This document shows positions 39,356-48,556 of a stretch of DNA of 64,000 bases, piece after piece. Both the position numbers and the translations under genes were made by a program. The notes beneath the pieces were generated by a model that did not search any database, was not told the origin of the DNA, and worked only from the letters and a program-made list of their open reading frames with translations. Origin of the DNA: CAWDVB01 sp963824105 (GTDB lineage: Bacteria; Actinomycetota; Actinomycetes; Propionibacteriales; Nocardioidaceae); NCBI GenBank assembly GCA_963824105.1, contig CAWGNN010000011.1:372001-436000 (forward strand), written 5' to 3'. Within the stretch, counting starts at the first letter, position 1, and every line of letters begins with the position of its first letter.

Positions 39356-39844
39356 GTGTCCACCTTCCGGCGAGGCCCGCTCCTCCTCCTGTTCGCTCTG
39401 GACAACCGGGTCAGCGAGCTGATGACCTCGCACTTTGCCGACAGCCCGCTCACCCCCGCTGACTATGGCGTCACCAGCGCTCTCCGGCTGCTGCAACCGG
39501 CCAGGCCCACAACGCTCGCGCACACACTCGGCATGCGACCGACCACACTGAGCAACTACCTCAACCGGTTGCGGCTGCGCGGCCTGATCGTGCGCGAACC
39601 CGATCCCACCGACGGTCGCGCTGCCCTCCTCAGGCTCACCGCTGAGGGAGAGCGGCTCACCGCGGCGTGCGACCCGCATCTACTCGCCGTTCGCCAGGAG
39701 CTGGACAGGGCGCTGCACTCGCTCGGCGTTGATCCCGAGCAGGTGTCCCGGACGCTGGAGACCGTAGACAGCGCCCTGGAGGCCTGCAACCGCGCTCAGC
39801 GGCCCTCCGCGCGGTCCACCTCCGAGTCAGAGGCGACCTGCTAG
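39356..39844 (+). CDS. MarR-family transcriptional regulator
   Basis: A 162-residue winged-helix regulator: recognition helix MRPTTLSNYLNRLRLRGLI near residue 62 and wing REPDPTDGRAALLRLTAEG after it. The GTG at 39356 is six bases after TACCGT, giving a leaderless mRNA; longer frames run through the promoter. It probably controls the divergent propeller lipoprotein. Its TAG stop and the TAG of convergent mshC share the four bases CTAG. Confidence 0.85.
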   Translation: MSTFRRGPLLLLFALDNRVSELMTSHFADSPLTPADYGVTSALRLLQPARPTTLAHTLGMRPTTLSNYLNRLRLRGLIVREPDPTDGRAALLRLTAEGERLTAACDPHLLAVRQELDRALHSLGVDPEQVSRTLETVDSALEACNRAQRPSARSTSESEATC

Positions 39845-41064
39845 ACCAGTTGCACGCCCAGGAGGGCGTCCACCGCGCGCCGTGCGAGATCCGCCCCGGT
39901 CCCGTCGCCGGATGACTCCGAGATCATCTGATCGACGGCTGCCAGGGCAGCCGGGCCGTCGAGGTCGTTGCGGAGTGCCCCGCGCACGTGCCCGACCAGT
40001 TCCTCGGCGTCCGAACGGGAGAGCGAGGCGAGACCGGAGCGCCAGTCGGCGAGCCGTTCTTCGGCCTGCTTCAGGACCTCATCGGTCCACTCCCAGTCTG
40101 CGCGGTAGTGGCGGGACAGCAGGGCCATGCGGATCACCATCGGCTCGGTGCCCGATCGGCGTAACCGGGAGACGAAGACCAGGTTCCCCCTCGACTTGGA
40201 CATCTTCTCGCCCTCATAGCCGACCATGCCGGTGTGGACGAATGTGCGGGCGAACGACCTGCCCGGATGCGCCACCTGCGCTTCTGACGCGCTCATCTCG
40301 TGGTGTGGGAAGGCCAGGTCGCGCCCGCCGCCCTGGACGTCGATCTCGCCGCCGAGGTACTCCACCGCGATGGAGGAGCACTCGATGTGCCAGCCGGGCC
40401 GACCGCGGCCGAACGGCGAGTCCCACGCTGGGTCGCCGGGCTTCTCGGCCTGCCAGAGCAGACAGTCCAAGGGATGGCGCTTGCCGCGGCGATCGGGGTC
40501 ACCGCCGCGCTCGGCGAAGATCCGCAGCATCTCGTCCTCGGGGAGTGCGGCGACGCTGCCGAAGGACGCGTCGTGATGCACCTCGAAATAGAGATCGCCA
40601 TCCACGGCGTACACCGCGCCGCTGTCCTCGAGTCGCTGGATCGCGACGATGTCCAGGGGGATCGACTCGACCGCTCCCACGTAGTGGTCGGGGGGCAGGA
40701 CGCGCAGAGCCTCCATGTCCTCTCGGAAGAGGTTGATCTCACGCGTGGCCAGATCGGTCCACTGCTGGCCGGTGACCAGCGCTCGCTCGAGGAGGGGATC
40801 GTCGACGTCGGTGACGTTCTGGACGTACTGCACCGACAGCCCCGCGTCACGCCAGGTGCGATTCAGGAGATCGAACGCCACGTAGGTGGCCGCATGACCT
40901 AGATGGGTGGCGTCGTAGGGCGTGATGCCACAGACATAGAGCCGCGCCACGCCATCGGAACCGACCGGGGACAGCCCCCCGGTCCTCGTGTCGTGGACCA
41001 TGACCGGCCGCTCCCCGCCCCGGCCGGGCAGCACCGGGACATCCACCGAGGGCCATGCACGCAT
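39841..41064 (-). CDS. mshC: Mycothiol cysteine ligase MshC
   Basis: A 407-residue class I tRNA-synthetase-like enzyme that joins cysteine to GlcN-Ins in mycothiol synthesis. Zinc-binding Cys45 (YVCGITPYD), HLGH at 54-57 and KMSKS near 288 are all present. The sequence follows MshC and not CysS in its N-terminal region. TAGGCT (41071-41076) stands six bases before the ATG. It shows that the host uses mycothiol. Confidence 0.94.
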   Translation of the reverse strand: MRAWPSVDVPVLPGRGGERPVMVHDTRTGGLSPVGSDGVARLYVCGITPYDATHLGHAATYVAFDLLNRTWRDAGLSVQYVQNVTDVDDPLLERALVTGQQWTDLATREINLFREDMEALRVLPPDHYVGAVESIPLDIVAIQRLEDSGAVYAVDGDLYFEVHHDASFGSVAALPEDEMLRIFAERGGDPDRRGKRHPLDCLLWQAEKPGDPAWDSPFGRGRPGWHIECSSIAVEYLGGEIDVQGGGRDLAFPHHEMSASEAQVAHPGRSFARTFVHTGMVGYEGEKMSKSRGNLVFVSRLRRSGTEPMVIRMALLSRHYRADWEWTDEVLKQAEERLADWRSGLASLSRSDAEELVGHVRGALRNDLDGPAALAAVDQMISESSGDGTGADLARRAVDALLGVQLV

Positions 41065-41086
41065 GCCCGAAGCCTAGTCAGACCGG

Positions 41087-41848
41087 CTAGAAGGGTGGCC
41101 AGGGGATCGACGGGCGGTCCTCGCGCGGGAGCGGCATCCGCGGGGCCGCCAGAAGCGCGTCCACTCGACTCCGCAGCGCATCGATCTCGCTGCCGGTGAG
41201 CAGCTCGGCCAGGCCCGAGTAGGCATTGACGGACTCCGCCCAGCGCCGCAGGTCGGCCGTCAGATCGTCCGGGATCGCTTCGCCGGCCCACCCCCACAAG
41301 ACGGTGCGCAGCTTCGTGTCCTCGTGGAAGCAGACTCCATGGTCGACACCGAGCACCCGGTCCCTGGTCGCAAGGATGTGACCGCCCTTGCGATCGGCGT
41401 TGTTCAGGACCAGGTCGAGGACGGCCATCCTCCGCAGGGCGTCGGAGTCACGATGGCAGACCACAAGCTCTGCTCCTTGGGCGTCCTCGCCGTGGATCAC
41501 GACGAGGAATCCCTCCGGCACCTCGTCGGCCGGGGTCACGACCACCGCATCCTCGCCGTCGGACTCGATCCACTCCTGCACCATCCCGGGGCCGTGCGGA
41601 CCGTCTCGCATGATCGTGCGCGGCACGACGTCCCATCCGATCCCCTGGGCCACTCGGTAGGCAGCCACCTCACGACCGGCCAGGGTGCCTTCGGGGAAGT
41701 CCCACAGCGGCCGCTCCCCCGCGATGGGCTTGTAGATGCACCGGAGCGTCCGGCCCTCGAGCGCCACGTCGGCGAGCAACGTGACGTTGCTTGCCTGTCG
41801 GAACCTGCCGACGACCGACAGCTCGCCGTCGGCGAGGAGATCGTTCAT
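41087..41848 (-). CDS. SCO1664 family protein
   Basis: A 253-residue conserved actinobacterial protein (Rv2133c group) with kinase-like motifs: LDLVLNNADRKGGH near 165 and LGVDHGVCF near 190 resemble the catalytic and metal loops of PI4-kinase/HipA-type folds. Function is not known. The ATG at 41848 overlaps the DUF3090 stop as ATGA; a longer frame from 41926 would run inside that gene. Confidence 0.85.
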   Translation of the reverse strand: MNDLLADGELSVVGRFRQASNVTLLADVALEGRTLRCIYKPIAGERPLWDFPEGTLAGREVAAYRVAQGIGWDVVPRTIMRDGPHGPGMVQEWIESDGEDAVVVTPADEVPEGFLVVIHGEDAQGAELVVCHRDSDALRRMAVLDLVLNNADRKGGHILATRDRVLGVDHGVCFHEDTKLRTVLWGWAGEAIPDDLTADLRRWAESVNAYSGLAELLTGSEIDALRSRVDALLAAPRMPLPREDRPSIPWPPF

Positions 41849-42357
41849 CCGACCGAACGTCGGAACCCGTTGGCCCGCGGGCAGAGGTGACCCTCCGGGT
41901 CCATCGGGCCACCGCAGAACTGGCACGCCGGGCGGCCGGCTGACACGACGGCTCGGGCCCGCTCCACGAAGCCCCGGGCCTGGGCGAGGGTCATGTGGAC
42001 GGCCAAGACCTCCTCGGCATCCTCGCCCTCCTCCACGCCTGCGGGGAACGCCTCGACGACCACGTGACCAGTGTCGTGCTCCCAGGTGAGCGTCATCGTC
42101 CCGACCCGGAACTCCTCTTCGATGGGCAGGTCAAGTGGCCCCCCGTCCTCGATGGAGGACAGGTCCTCGGTGGGCACCCGGGCGACGAGGCTCTCCATGC
42201 GGTCGGCGAGGATCGAAACCTGCTGCTTCTCCAACGCGACGCTGGTGAGTCGAGAGCCCGCGCGGGCCTGCAGGAAGAAGGTTCGAGAGCCGGGCTCGCC
42301 AACGGTCCCGGCGATAAACCGGTCCGGCTCCTCATATCGGTACTCCACGGCAGGCAT
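41845..42357 (-). CDS. DUF3090 family protein
   Basis: A 170-residue conserved actinobacterial protein (Rv2134c group). The C-terminus has a CxxC...C pattern (CQFCGGPMDPEGHLCPRANG) that probably binds zinc. Its -10 box TAGGCT includes the TAG stop of the upstream phosphatase gene, six bases before its ATG. It is coupled to SCO1664. Confidence 0.88.
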   Translation of the reverse strand: MPAVEYRYEEPDRFIAGTVGEPGSRTFFLQARAGSRLTSVALEKQQVSILADRMESLVARVPTEDLSSIEDGGPLDLPIEEEFRVGTMTLTWEHDTGHVVVEAFPAGVEEGEDAEEVLAVHMTLAQARGFVERARAVVSAGRPACQFCGGPMDPEGHLCPRANGFRRSVG

Positions 42358-42363
42358 GTCGTC

Positions 42364-42369
42364 AGCCTA
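42364..42369 (-). promoter_or_regulatory. -10 box of DUF3090 that contains the upstream stop codon
   Basis: On the minus strand TAGGCT starts with the TAG stop of the histidine-phosphatase gene and lies six bases before the DUF3090 ATG. Confidence 0.6.
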
Positions 42370-43047
42370 GCGACCGGTGGTGCCGCCCACGGGCGACTGC
42401 GGGCCCCGCCTCGGTTTGGCGGCTACGCCCAACGAGCCCTCACGCGAGTTGACGCTGAGGACGTAAGGGCGCTGCTTGGTATACCGCACCGCCGAGATCG
42501 AACCCGGGTCCACCACGATCCGCTGGAAGAGGTCGAGGTGCATCCCGAGCGCGTCGGCGAGGATCGACTTGATCACGTCTCCGTGGGAGACGATCACCGC
42601 GACCTTCCGTGAGCCGGGCCCACCCAATCGGTCCACCACGGCCCGCGTGCCGAGCGAGGCACGCGCCGCCACCTCGGCCAGGGACTCTCCCCCGGGGAAC
42701 CGCGCCGCGCTCGGCTGCTCCTGGACGACGGTCCACAGCGACCTCTTCGCCAGGGTGCTCAGCTTCTTGCCGGACCAGTCGCCGTAGTCGACCTCGACGA
42801 ATCGCTTGTCGGCCCGGATGTCGGGCTTGCGATCCATCGCCGCGACGAGCCCCTTGGCGGTCTCCCGGCATCGCTCCAGGGGGCTGGTGATCACCTCAGC
42901 GACAGGAACGCCAGCGAGCCTCGCGCCGACGTGGGCGGCCTGCTCCCGCCCGATGTCGTCGAGGTGGACGTCAGCCATGCGTCCGGCCAGCAGTCCGGCG
43001 CTGTTGGCCGAGCTGCGTCCGTGCCGGACCAGCAGAATCAGGGTCAT
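42367..43047 (-). CDS. Histidine phosphatase family protein (Rv2135c group)
   Basis: A 226-residue branch-1 histidine phosphatase, with the phospho-accepting histidine in LLVRHGRSSAN at residue 9 and the second in IVSHGDVIKS near 152. The substrate is unknown. It is coupled to uppP through ATGA and always accompanies DUF3090 and SCO1664 in actinobacteria, which hints at a shared pathway. Confidence 0.88.
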   Translation of the reverse strand: MTLILLVRHGRSSANSAGLLAGRMADVHLDDIGREQAAHVGARLAGVPVAEVITSPLERCRETAKGLVAAMDRKPDIRADKRFVEVDYGDWSGKKLSTLAKRSLWTVVQEQPSAARFPGGESLAEVAARASLGTRAVVDRLGGPGSRKVAVIVSHGDVIKSILADALGMHLDLFQRIVVDPGSISAVRYTKQRPYVLSVNSREGSLGVAAKPRRGPQSPVGGTTGR

Positions 43048-43907
43048 ACCCCGACGCCTGCGTGGAGGACGCCGAATCCGGCGAGGATGAGCGTCATCGC
43101 GCCGAGCACGATCCGGTAGATCACGAACGGCCGGTAGGAGTGGGAGATCACGAAACGCAGCAGCCAGGCGATGGACGCGTAGCCGACGATGAAGGCCACG
43201 ACGGTCGCAACCAGCGTCGGGAACACTCCGTAGTGCACCGGGGGAATGCCCGGGATCACGACCTGCGGCTTCGTCAACGCGTCCTTGAGCTCGAAGAGGC
43301 CCGCCCCCACGACCGCGGGGATCGCCAGCAGGAACGAGAACCGCGTCGCGGCTTCACGGTCATACCCGAGGAAGCGACCCATGCTGATGGTCGCTCCGGA
43401 GCGCGAGACCCCCGGGATCAGCGCGGCCGCCTGGGCGAAGCCGTAGAGGATCACGTCGCGCCAGGTGAGCGACGGGATCGCCTTGTCCCGTCGTCCGATC
43501 CGGTCGGCGATGCCGAGGATGATGCCCAGGACGATGAGGGTGGTCCCGATGACCCACAGGTTGCGGAACTGCGTCTCGATGATGTGCTTGAGCAGGACAC
43601 CGAAGAAGACGATCGGGATCGACCCGACGATGACGTACCAGCCCATCCGAGCGTCCGGGTCGGACCGCATCTCGGGTGTCCAGAGCGCCCGCAGCCAGGC
43701 CCAGATGATCCGCGCGATGTCCTTGCGGAAGTACAACAGGACCGCGAGCTCGGTCCCTATCTGGATCACCGCGGAGAACGCCGCTCCCGGATCGCCCCAC
43801 CCGAAGAGGTCGGGGAAGATCCGCAGGTGTGCGCTACTGGAGATCGGCAGGAATTCGGTCAGGCCCTGAATCAGGCCCAGCACGACGGCCCGAAAGAACT
43901 CGGTCAC
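43044..43907 (-). CDS. uppP: Undecaprenyl-diphosphatase UppP
   Basis: A 287-residue membrane enzyme that recycles the peptidoglycan lipid carrier by removing a phosphate from undecaprenyl diphosphate. Both signature loops are present: GLTEFLPISSSAHL near residue 12 and PGVSRSGATI near 180. The start is GTG at 43907, five bases after AAGGAG; upstream codons have no site. It is a BacA-type protein and gives bacitracin tolerance when abundant. Confidence 0.94.
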   Translation of the reverse strand: MTEFFRAVVLGLIQGLTEFLPISSSAHLRIFPDLFGWGDPGAAFSAVIQIGTELAVLLYFRKDIARIIWAWLRALWTPEMRSDPDARMGWYVIVGSIPIVFFGVLLKHIIETQFRNLWVIGTTLIVLGIILGIADRIGRRDKAIPSLTWRDVILYGFAQAAALIPGVSRSGATISMGRFLGYDREAATRFSFLLAIPAVVGAGLFELKDALTKPQVVIPGIPPVHYGVFPTLVATVVAFIVGYASIAWLLRFVISHSYRPFVIYRIVLGAMTLILAGFGVLHAGVGV

Positions 43908-43993
43908 AGCACTCCTTCGTCGACATAAGTGCGCCCAGCCTAGACACACCCCGAATGCTCGGGGCCGCGACCCACGGTGGGTAACGTGACCCC

Positions 43994-44947
43994 ATGCAGC
44001 AGCGCTTCGTCGGAGGCAGTGGCCTCAAAGTGTCGCGACTCGGTCTCGGCACGCTCACGTGGGGCCAGGGCACCGACGAGTACGAGGCCAAGGATCAGAT
44101 CCTCTCCTTCGTCGCCGCCGGCGGCACCCTCATCGACACCGCGGCCGGCTACGCCGACGGCACCGCCGAGGAGATGCTCGGCGACCTCCTCGACGGCACG
44201 GTCTCACGCAGCGATGTCGTCATCGCCACCAAGGCGGGCATCTCCCGCGCCCGAGGGACACGCGAGTTGGACGTCTCCCGTCGCTCCCTGCTGGCCACAC
44301 TGGACACCTCCCTCAGACGGCTCCGGGTGGATTCGGTGGACCTGTGGCAGGTGCACACGTGGTCCGACGACGTGCCGTGGGAGGAGACGCTCGGCGCCCT
44401 GGACCAGGCCGTCAGCAGCGGCAGGGCGGCCTACGTCGGTGTGAGCAACTACACCGGCTGGCAGGCCGCCCAGGCCCAGGCCTGGCAACGAGCCGTCCCC
44501 GGCCGCGCCCGCCTCGTGTCCAACCAGGTGGAGTACTCCCTGCTCAACCGGACGATCGAGCGGGAGACGGTGCCCGCCGCTGTATCTGCCGGCATGAGCC
44601 TGCTGCCCTGGTCACCGCTCGGGCGAGGTGTGCTCACCGGCAAGTACCGCGGGGGGACGCCGAACGACTCGCGCGCTGCTTCCACCCACTTCTCCAACTA
44701 CGTGGGCACCTACCTCGACGACCGGTCCTCCCGCATCGTCGAATCGGTCGCCCGGGCCGCCGACGGGCTCGGGATGTCACCCCTGGAGGTCTCTCTCGCG
44801 TGGGTCCGGGACCGCCCGGGGGTCGTCGCCCCGATCATCGGCGCCCGCACCGCCACCCAGCTCAAGTCATCCCTCGCCGTCGAGGAGATCACACTTCCCG
44901 GCGAGATCCTGGCTGCGCTCGACGACGTCTCGGCGAGCGGGAGCTGA
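43994..44947 (+). CDS. Aldo/keto reductase
   Basis: A 317-residue AKR barrel with the catalytic Asp/Tyr in DTAAGYADG near 50, Lys in VIATKAG near 78 and His in LWQVHTW near 119. It probably reduces aldehydes or ketones with NADPH; the substrate is not known. TAACGT (43982-43987) lies six bases before the ATG, giving a leaderless mRNA. The DUF5703 gene follows at once. Confidence 0.92.
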   Translation: MQQRFVGGSGLKVSRLGLGTLTWGQGTDEYEAKDQILSFVAAGGTLIDTAAGYADGTAEEMLGDLLDGTVSRSDVVIATKAGISRARGTRELDVSRRSLLATLDTSLRRLRVDSVDLWQVHTWSDDVPWEETLGALDQAVSSGRAAYVGVSNYTGWQAAQAQAWQRAVPGRARLVSNQVEYSLLNRTIERETVPAAVSAGMSLLPWSPLGRGVLTGKYRGGTPNDSRAASTHFSNYVGTYLDDRSSRIVESVARAADGLGMSPLEVSLAWVRDRPGVVAPIIGARTATQLKSSLAVEEITLPGEILAALDDVSASGS

Positions 44948-44949
44948 GA

Positions 44950-45186
44950 GTGGGAGCGGTGCCGATCGCGACCACCGGCCGGGGACGCCCGGCCGGACGC
45001 ACCGTCGAGTACGAGTTCGAGCAGGTGACCTTCCCCCGTCACGTCAGCCGCAACGTCGTGGCCAAGCTGCTCACCGAGCAGGCCGAGCACTCCGGCTGGG
45101 AGCTGGCGAAGGTCCGCATCCGGCCAGACGGCACCCGCCGGGTCGTGCTCCGCCGCAAGATCATCCGCCAGGCCCGGACCGCCTGA
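44950..45186 (+). CDS. DUF5703 family small protein
   Basis: A 78-residue basic protein (EYEFEQVTFPRHVSRNVVAK, ending in VLRRKIIRQARTA) that is widespread in actinobacteria and often follows an aldo/keto reductase or DUF3090 cluster. GGAG seven bases upstream supports the GTG at 44950. Function unknown. Confidence 0.85.
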   Translation: MGAVPIATTGRGRPAGRTVEYEFEQVTFPRHVSRNVVAKLLTEQAEHSGWELAKVRIRPDGTRRVVLRRKIIRQARTA

Positions 45187-45204
45187 CCGGCGGCGAGCCA
45201 ACCT

Positions 45205-46545
45205 TCAGATCTCGTCGAGGAACCGGTCCAGCACTCGCGATCCGAACTGCAGGGAGTCGACCGGAACCCGCTCGTCGACCCCGTGGAACAGCGCGGTGAA
45301 GTCGAGGTCCTCGGGGAGCCTCAGCGGCGTGAACCCGTAGCAACGCATCCCCAGTCGGGTCCACTGCTTGCCGTCGGTGCCCCCGGACAGCAGGTAGGGC
45401 GCTATCACCGCGTCGTCGTCCTCGGCCAGGATCGACCGGTGCATCGCGTCCACGACGCTGCCGGAGTACGGCGCCATGACCGCTGGCTGCCGGGTGATGT
45501 ACTCCACCTCCACCGACTCCCCCGTCAGCCGAGCCAGAGTCGAGAAGAAGTCGTCCTCGTGTCCGGGCAGGAAGCGGCCGTCGATCAGGGCCTCGGCCCG
45601 CTCCGGGATCACGTTGACCTTGTAACCGGCGGTGAGCCCGCTGGGGTTCGTGGTGTGCCGCAGGACGGCGCCGATCATCCGGGCAGCGGGCCCGAACTCG
45701 GCGATCAGCGCCTCGGCGTTCTCCGGCGTGGGCTCGATCCCCGCGATCTCGCCCACTGTCGCGAGCAGGGCCTCCATCGATGGCGTGAGCGTGGTCGGCC
45801 ACTCGTAGGAGCCGATCCGCGCCACTGTCTCGGCCAATCGGGTCACTGCATTGTCGGGGTTGATCATCGACCCGTGTCCGGCGGTGCCCCGGGCCTTCAG
45901 CCGCATCCAGGCCATCCCCTTCTCCGCAGCCTGGATCAGGTAGAGGCGACGACCCCGCACCGGCACCGTGAAGCCGCCCACCTCACCGATCGCGTCGGTG
46001 CAGTCGGCCAGCAGGTCGGCATGGTTGTCCACCAGATGCTCGGCGCCATAGATGCTTCCCGCTTCCTCGTCCGCGGTGAAGGCGAGCACTACCGGGCGCG
46101 ACGGAAGCTGGCCGGCCCGTGCTCGAGCACGCACGACGGAGAGCACCATCGCATCGAAGTCCTTCATGTCGACAGCGCCGCGGCCCCAGACGCAGTCGTC
46201 GCGGATCTCCCCGGAGAAGGGGTGCACCTGCCAGTCCGATGCCTCGGCTGGGACCACGTCGACGTGGCCGTGCACCAGCAGCGGGGCCGCATCCCCTTCG
46301 CCCCAACGGGCGACCAGGTTGGCCCGCCCGGGCGCGGACTCCGTGATGACCGAGTCGATCCCTACCTCGTCCAGGAGACGGGCGACGTACTCGATCGCCT
46401 TGCGCTCCCCGGGCCCCTCGTTGTCCCCGGCATTCGTGGTGTCGATCCGGATCAAGTCGGAGCACAGATCGACGACCTCGGCAGCCGGGTCGTACGCGGG
46501 TGCAGCAGATGGCTCAGTGTTGTCAGTGGGGGTCACGACGCCCAT
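45205..46545 (-). CDS. M20 family metallopeptidase
   Basis: A 446-residue dinuclear zinc peptidase: HGHVDVVPAE near 90 carries the first zinc histidine, DMKD near 121 the bridging aspartate, and FTADEEAGS near 155 the general-base glutamate. The lid domain spans about 215-330. Dipeptides or acylated amino acids are likely substrates. It converges with the DUF5703 gene. Confidence 0.92.
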   Translation of the reverse strand: MGVVTPTDNTEPSAAPAYDPAAEVVDLCSDLIRIDTTNAGDNEGPGERKAIEYVARLLDEVGIDSVITESAPGRANLVARWGEGDAAPLLVHGHVDVVPAEASDWQVHPFSGEIRDDCVWGRGAVDMKDFDAMVLSVVRARARAGQLPSRPVVLAFTADEEAGSIYGAEHLVDNHADLLADCTDAIGEVGGFTVPVRGRRLYLIQAAEKGMAWMRLKARGTAGHGSMINPDNAVTRLAETVARIGSYEWPTTLTPSMEALLATVGEIAGIEPTPENAEALIAEFGPAARMIGAVLRHTTNPSGLTAGYKVNVIPERAEALIDGRFLPGHEDDFFSTLARLTGESVEVEYITRQPAVMAPYSGSVVDAMHRSILAEDDDAVIAPYLLSGGTDGKQWTRLGMRCYGFTPLRLPEDLDFTALFHGVDERVPVDSLQFGSRVLDRFLDEI

Positions 46546-46643
46546 CCTGCACCCCTCTCCTCCGGATTCCGAAGATGGGCACCTGCTTTGCTACGCTATC
46601 GGCCGCACCGAGGCGGATGACCCATCCTGCAGTCACGGTGCAT

Positions 46644-46728
46644 GTCCGGGTGGCGGAATAGGCAGACGCGCTAGCTTGAGGTGCTAGTGCCCCAAAAGGG
46701 CGTGGGGGTTCAAGTCCCCCCTCGGACA
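46644..46728 (+). tRNA. tRNA-Leu (anticodon GAG)
   Basis: An 85-nt class II tRNA. The acceptor arms are GTCCGGG (46644-46650) and CTCGGAC (46721-46727). The anticodon loop TTGAGGT at 46676-46682 has GAG at 46678-46680. There is a long variable arm (46688-46703) and the T arm GGGGG-TTCAAGT-CCCCC. CCA is not encoded. It reads CUC and CUU. Confidence 0.97.
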
Positions 46729-46737
46729 CCCGTCGAA

Positions 46738-46775
46738 GGCCCTCGATCGCTCTTCACCGGAGCCGATCGAGGGCC
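46738..46775. terminator. Strong terminator hairpin after tRNA-Leu
   Basis: Perfect 12-bp arms GGCCCTCGATCG and CGATCGAGGGCC around a 14-nt loop, ten bases after the tRNA. It can also serve the convergent fibronectin-domain gene. Confidence 0.8.
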
Positions 46776-46805
46776 GTTCGCGTCGGAGGACACAGGAGTC
46801 CGGGC

Positions 46806-48401
46806 TCAGCGGCCGGTCAGAGACATTGTCACTGTCTGCACAGGGCAGTAGTAGAGCCCCGCCGTGGTGTACGGCGACTTCAACCAGAGGGTCCCGGTCC
46901 AGCTGTCGGCCCTCCACACACCGTTGACCAAGTGACCCGACGTCACCCTGATCCGAACGATCACGGTGTTCGTGACCTTCTTCACGATCGGGGGCTGGCC
47001 GCAGACGGTGATCTGAGCGTGGTTCTGTCCGGTGTAGACCGCTCCGCTCCTGTGCAGCGTCATCTTGAACGTGTGCGTCGAGACTCCCGGCGGAGTGATC
47101 TCACCCTTCAACACCGTGTTGCACGCGCCACTGTCACAGACGGGCTTGAACGTCCACGAGTCAGTCCACGTGAGGCCGTGCTTCAGCGTGCCAAGGGTCG
47201 TGGACGTCACCTTGATGCGGAGGGGAAGCGTGCCGGCCAGGCGAGCCGACTTGACCGAAGGCACGCGCGTCCTGGCTGACGCGTCCAACGATGGGCTCGA
47301 CTGGTTCGTGCCCCAGATGGCGACGACCTGGAAGGCGTATTCCGTGGCAGGGTTCAGGCCCGTGACCTTCGCATCGTTCTGGGTCCCGGCGACTGTCTTC
47401 ACGAGATCACCGGAGCCGCTCACTACGATGCCGTAGCTGTCCGGCTGTGGGCTCCCCGGGGGCGGCTCCCAGGCCAGGGTCAACGAGCTCGTCGCTCGGT
47501 CCGTCACATGCAGACCCTGCGGGACCGGTGCCGGCATCGTGACGGTCGCGAAGGCCGAGGGCAGCGAACGCTGGCCGTTCGCCTCCGCCGTCACCCGGTA
47601 CTCGTACGTCTCTCCGGGGATCAACCCGCTGTCGACGTACTGGGTCGTCGATCCGTCGACCGCCGCCAACTCGACCCCGTCGCGCAGGATCAGATAGCGC
47701 TCGACCGGAGGCCCGCTCGCCGGCGCGGCCCAGCTGACACTCACCGTGGACTCACTGGGAGTGAGCGCCACCGCGGCGGGCTGCCCGGGAGTCTGCGACC
47801 CCGCGCCGGCGGTGGACGTCCCGGAAGTCTTCTCCCCCCAGGGAGCCCAGACCAGCAGGGCGATGATCAGCCCGATCACCACCACGAATACCGAGCCCAT
47901 GACCACCCAGGGCCAGCGCCGGCGACGACGTGGCGGCGGGCCTCCCGGCCCAGAAGACGGCCGCGCCGCAGCCGGCGGCACCGGCGGCACGGCATACGGC
48001 GGCGGAACCGGCCGGGCGCCGTACGGCGGCGGAACCAACGGCGCTGCCGGTGGCCCCGGAGGAGAAGCCGGTGGTGGAGGAGGTGGCGGAGCAACTGGTG
48101 GTGGCGCCGCGGACACCGGGACCATGGGCGGCACGGCTGCAACTACTGGGCTCGTCGGAGCACTTGGCGACGCCCCGTCCTCCGTCGCCTGTGGGGCTCC
48201 CGGGAACGCCTTGTCGGTGCATACACCGCACAACAGCAGCGACCCGACCATCGACGTGCCTTCGCGGGTCGCGATCGGTCCACCGCAGGTGCCGCATCGG
48301 TAGGCATGGCCCTCCCGGGTCACCGGGAAGGGCTCGTGCCGCCACCATTCGGCTGCGGCCGCCTTGGCACGTGCTTCTTCCTCGACCTGCGAGGTTGTCA
48401 T
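46806..48401 (-). CDS. Zinc-ribbon, single-pass membrane protein with fibronectin-III domains
   Basis: A 531-residue modular protein I cannot name. Residues 36-61 form a zinc ribbon (CGTC and CGVC). A proline-rich linker covers about 70-165, Arg/Trp-rich PRRRRRWPW precedes a membrane span near 170-190, then come two fibronectin-III domains (about 215-300 and 305-385) and a C-terminal Cys-containing beta domain. The zinc end should be cytoplasmic and the rest outside. The ATG at 48401 follows a GGGG stretch. Confidence 0.75.
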   Translation of the reverse strand: MTTSQVEEEARAKAAAAEWWRHEPFPVTREGHAYRCGTCGGPIATREGTSMVGSLLLCGVCTDKAFPGAPQATEDGASPSAPTSPVVAAVPPMVPVSAAPPPVAPPPPPPPASPPGPPAAPLVPPPYGARPVPPPYAVPPVPPAAARPSSGPGGPPPRRRRRWPWVVMGSVFVVVIGLIIALLVWAPWGEKTSGTSTAGAGSQTPGQPAAVALTPSESTVSVSWAAPASGPPVERYLILRDGVELAAVDGSTTQYVDSGLIPGETYEYRVTAEANGQRSLPSAFATVTMPAPVPQGLHVTDRATSSLTLAWEPPPGSPQPDSYGIVVSGSGDLVKTVAGTQNDAKVTGLNPATEYAFQVVAIWGTNQSSPSLDASARTRVPSVKSARLAGTLPLRIKVTSTTLGTLKHGLTWTDSWTFKPVCDSGACNTVLKGEITPPGVSTHTFKMTLHRSGAVYTGQNHAQITVCGQPPIVKKVTNTVIVRIRVTSGHLVNGVWRADSWTGTLWLKSPYTTAGLYYCPVQTVTMSLTGR

Positions 48402-48556
48402 CGTCCCCACCCCCACGGTGTCACGATGGGACGTCAGGTGCGTCTCTTTCCACGCTCCGCGCGATCCCAGCGGGGGGCAAGTGCCCAACGACCTCGCCGC
48501 GGGGACGAGAGTCCACGGCCTCCGGCGTTACCCCACCGATGGCTCGGTCGCGCTGT

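Noticed and set aside
39841..41064. Cysteinyl-tRNA synthetase instead of MshC
   Set aside because: The length (407), the N-terminal sequence and the neighbourhood fit MshC; CysS is longer, with an extra C-terminal anticodon domain.
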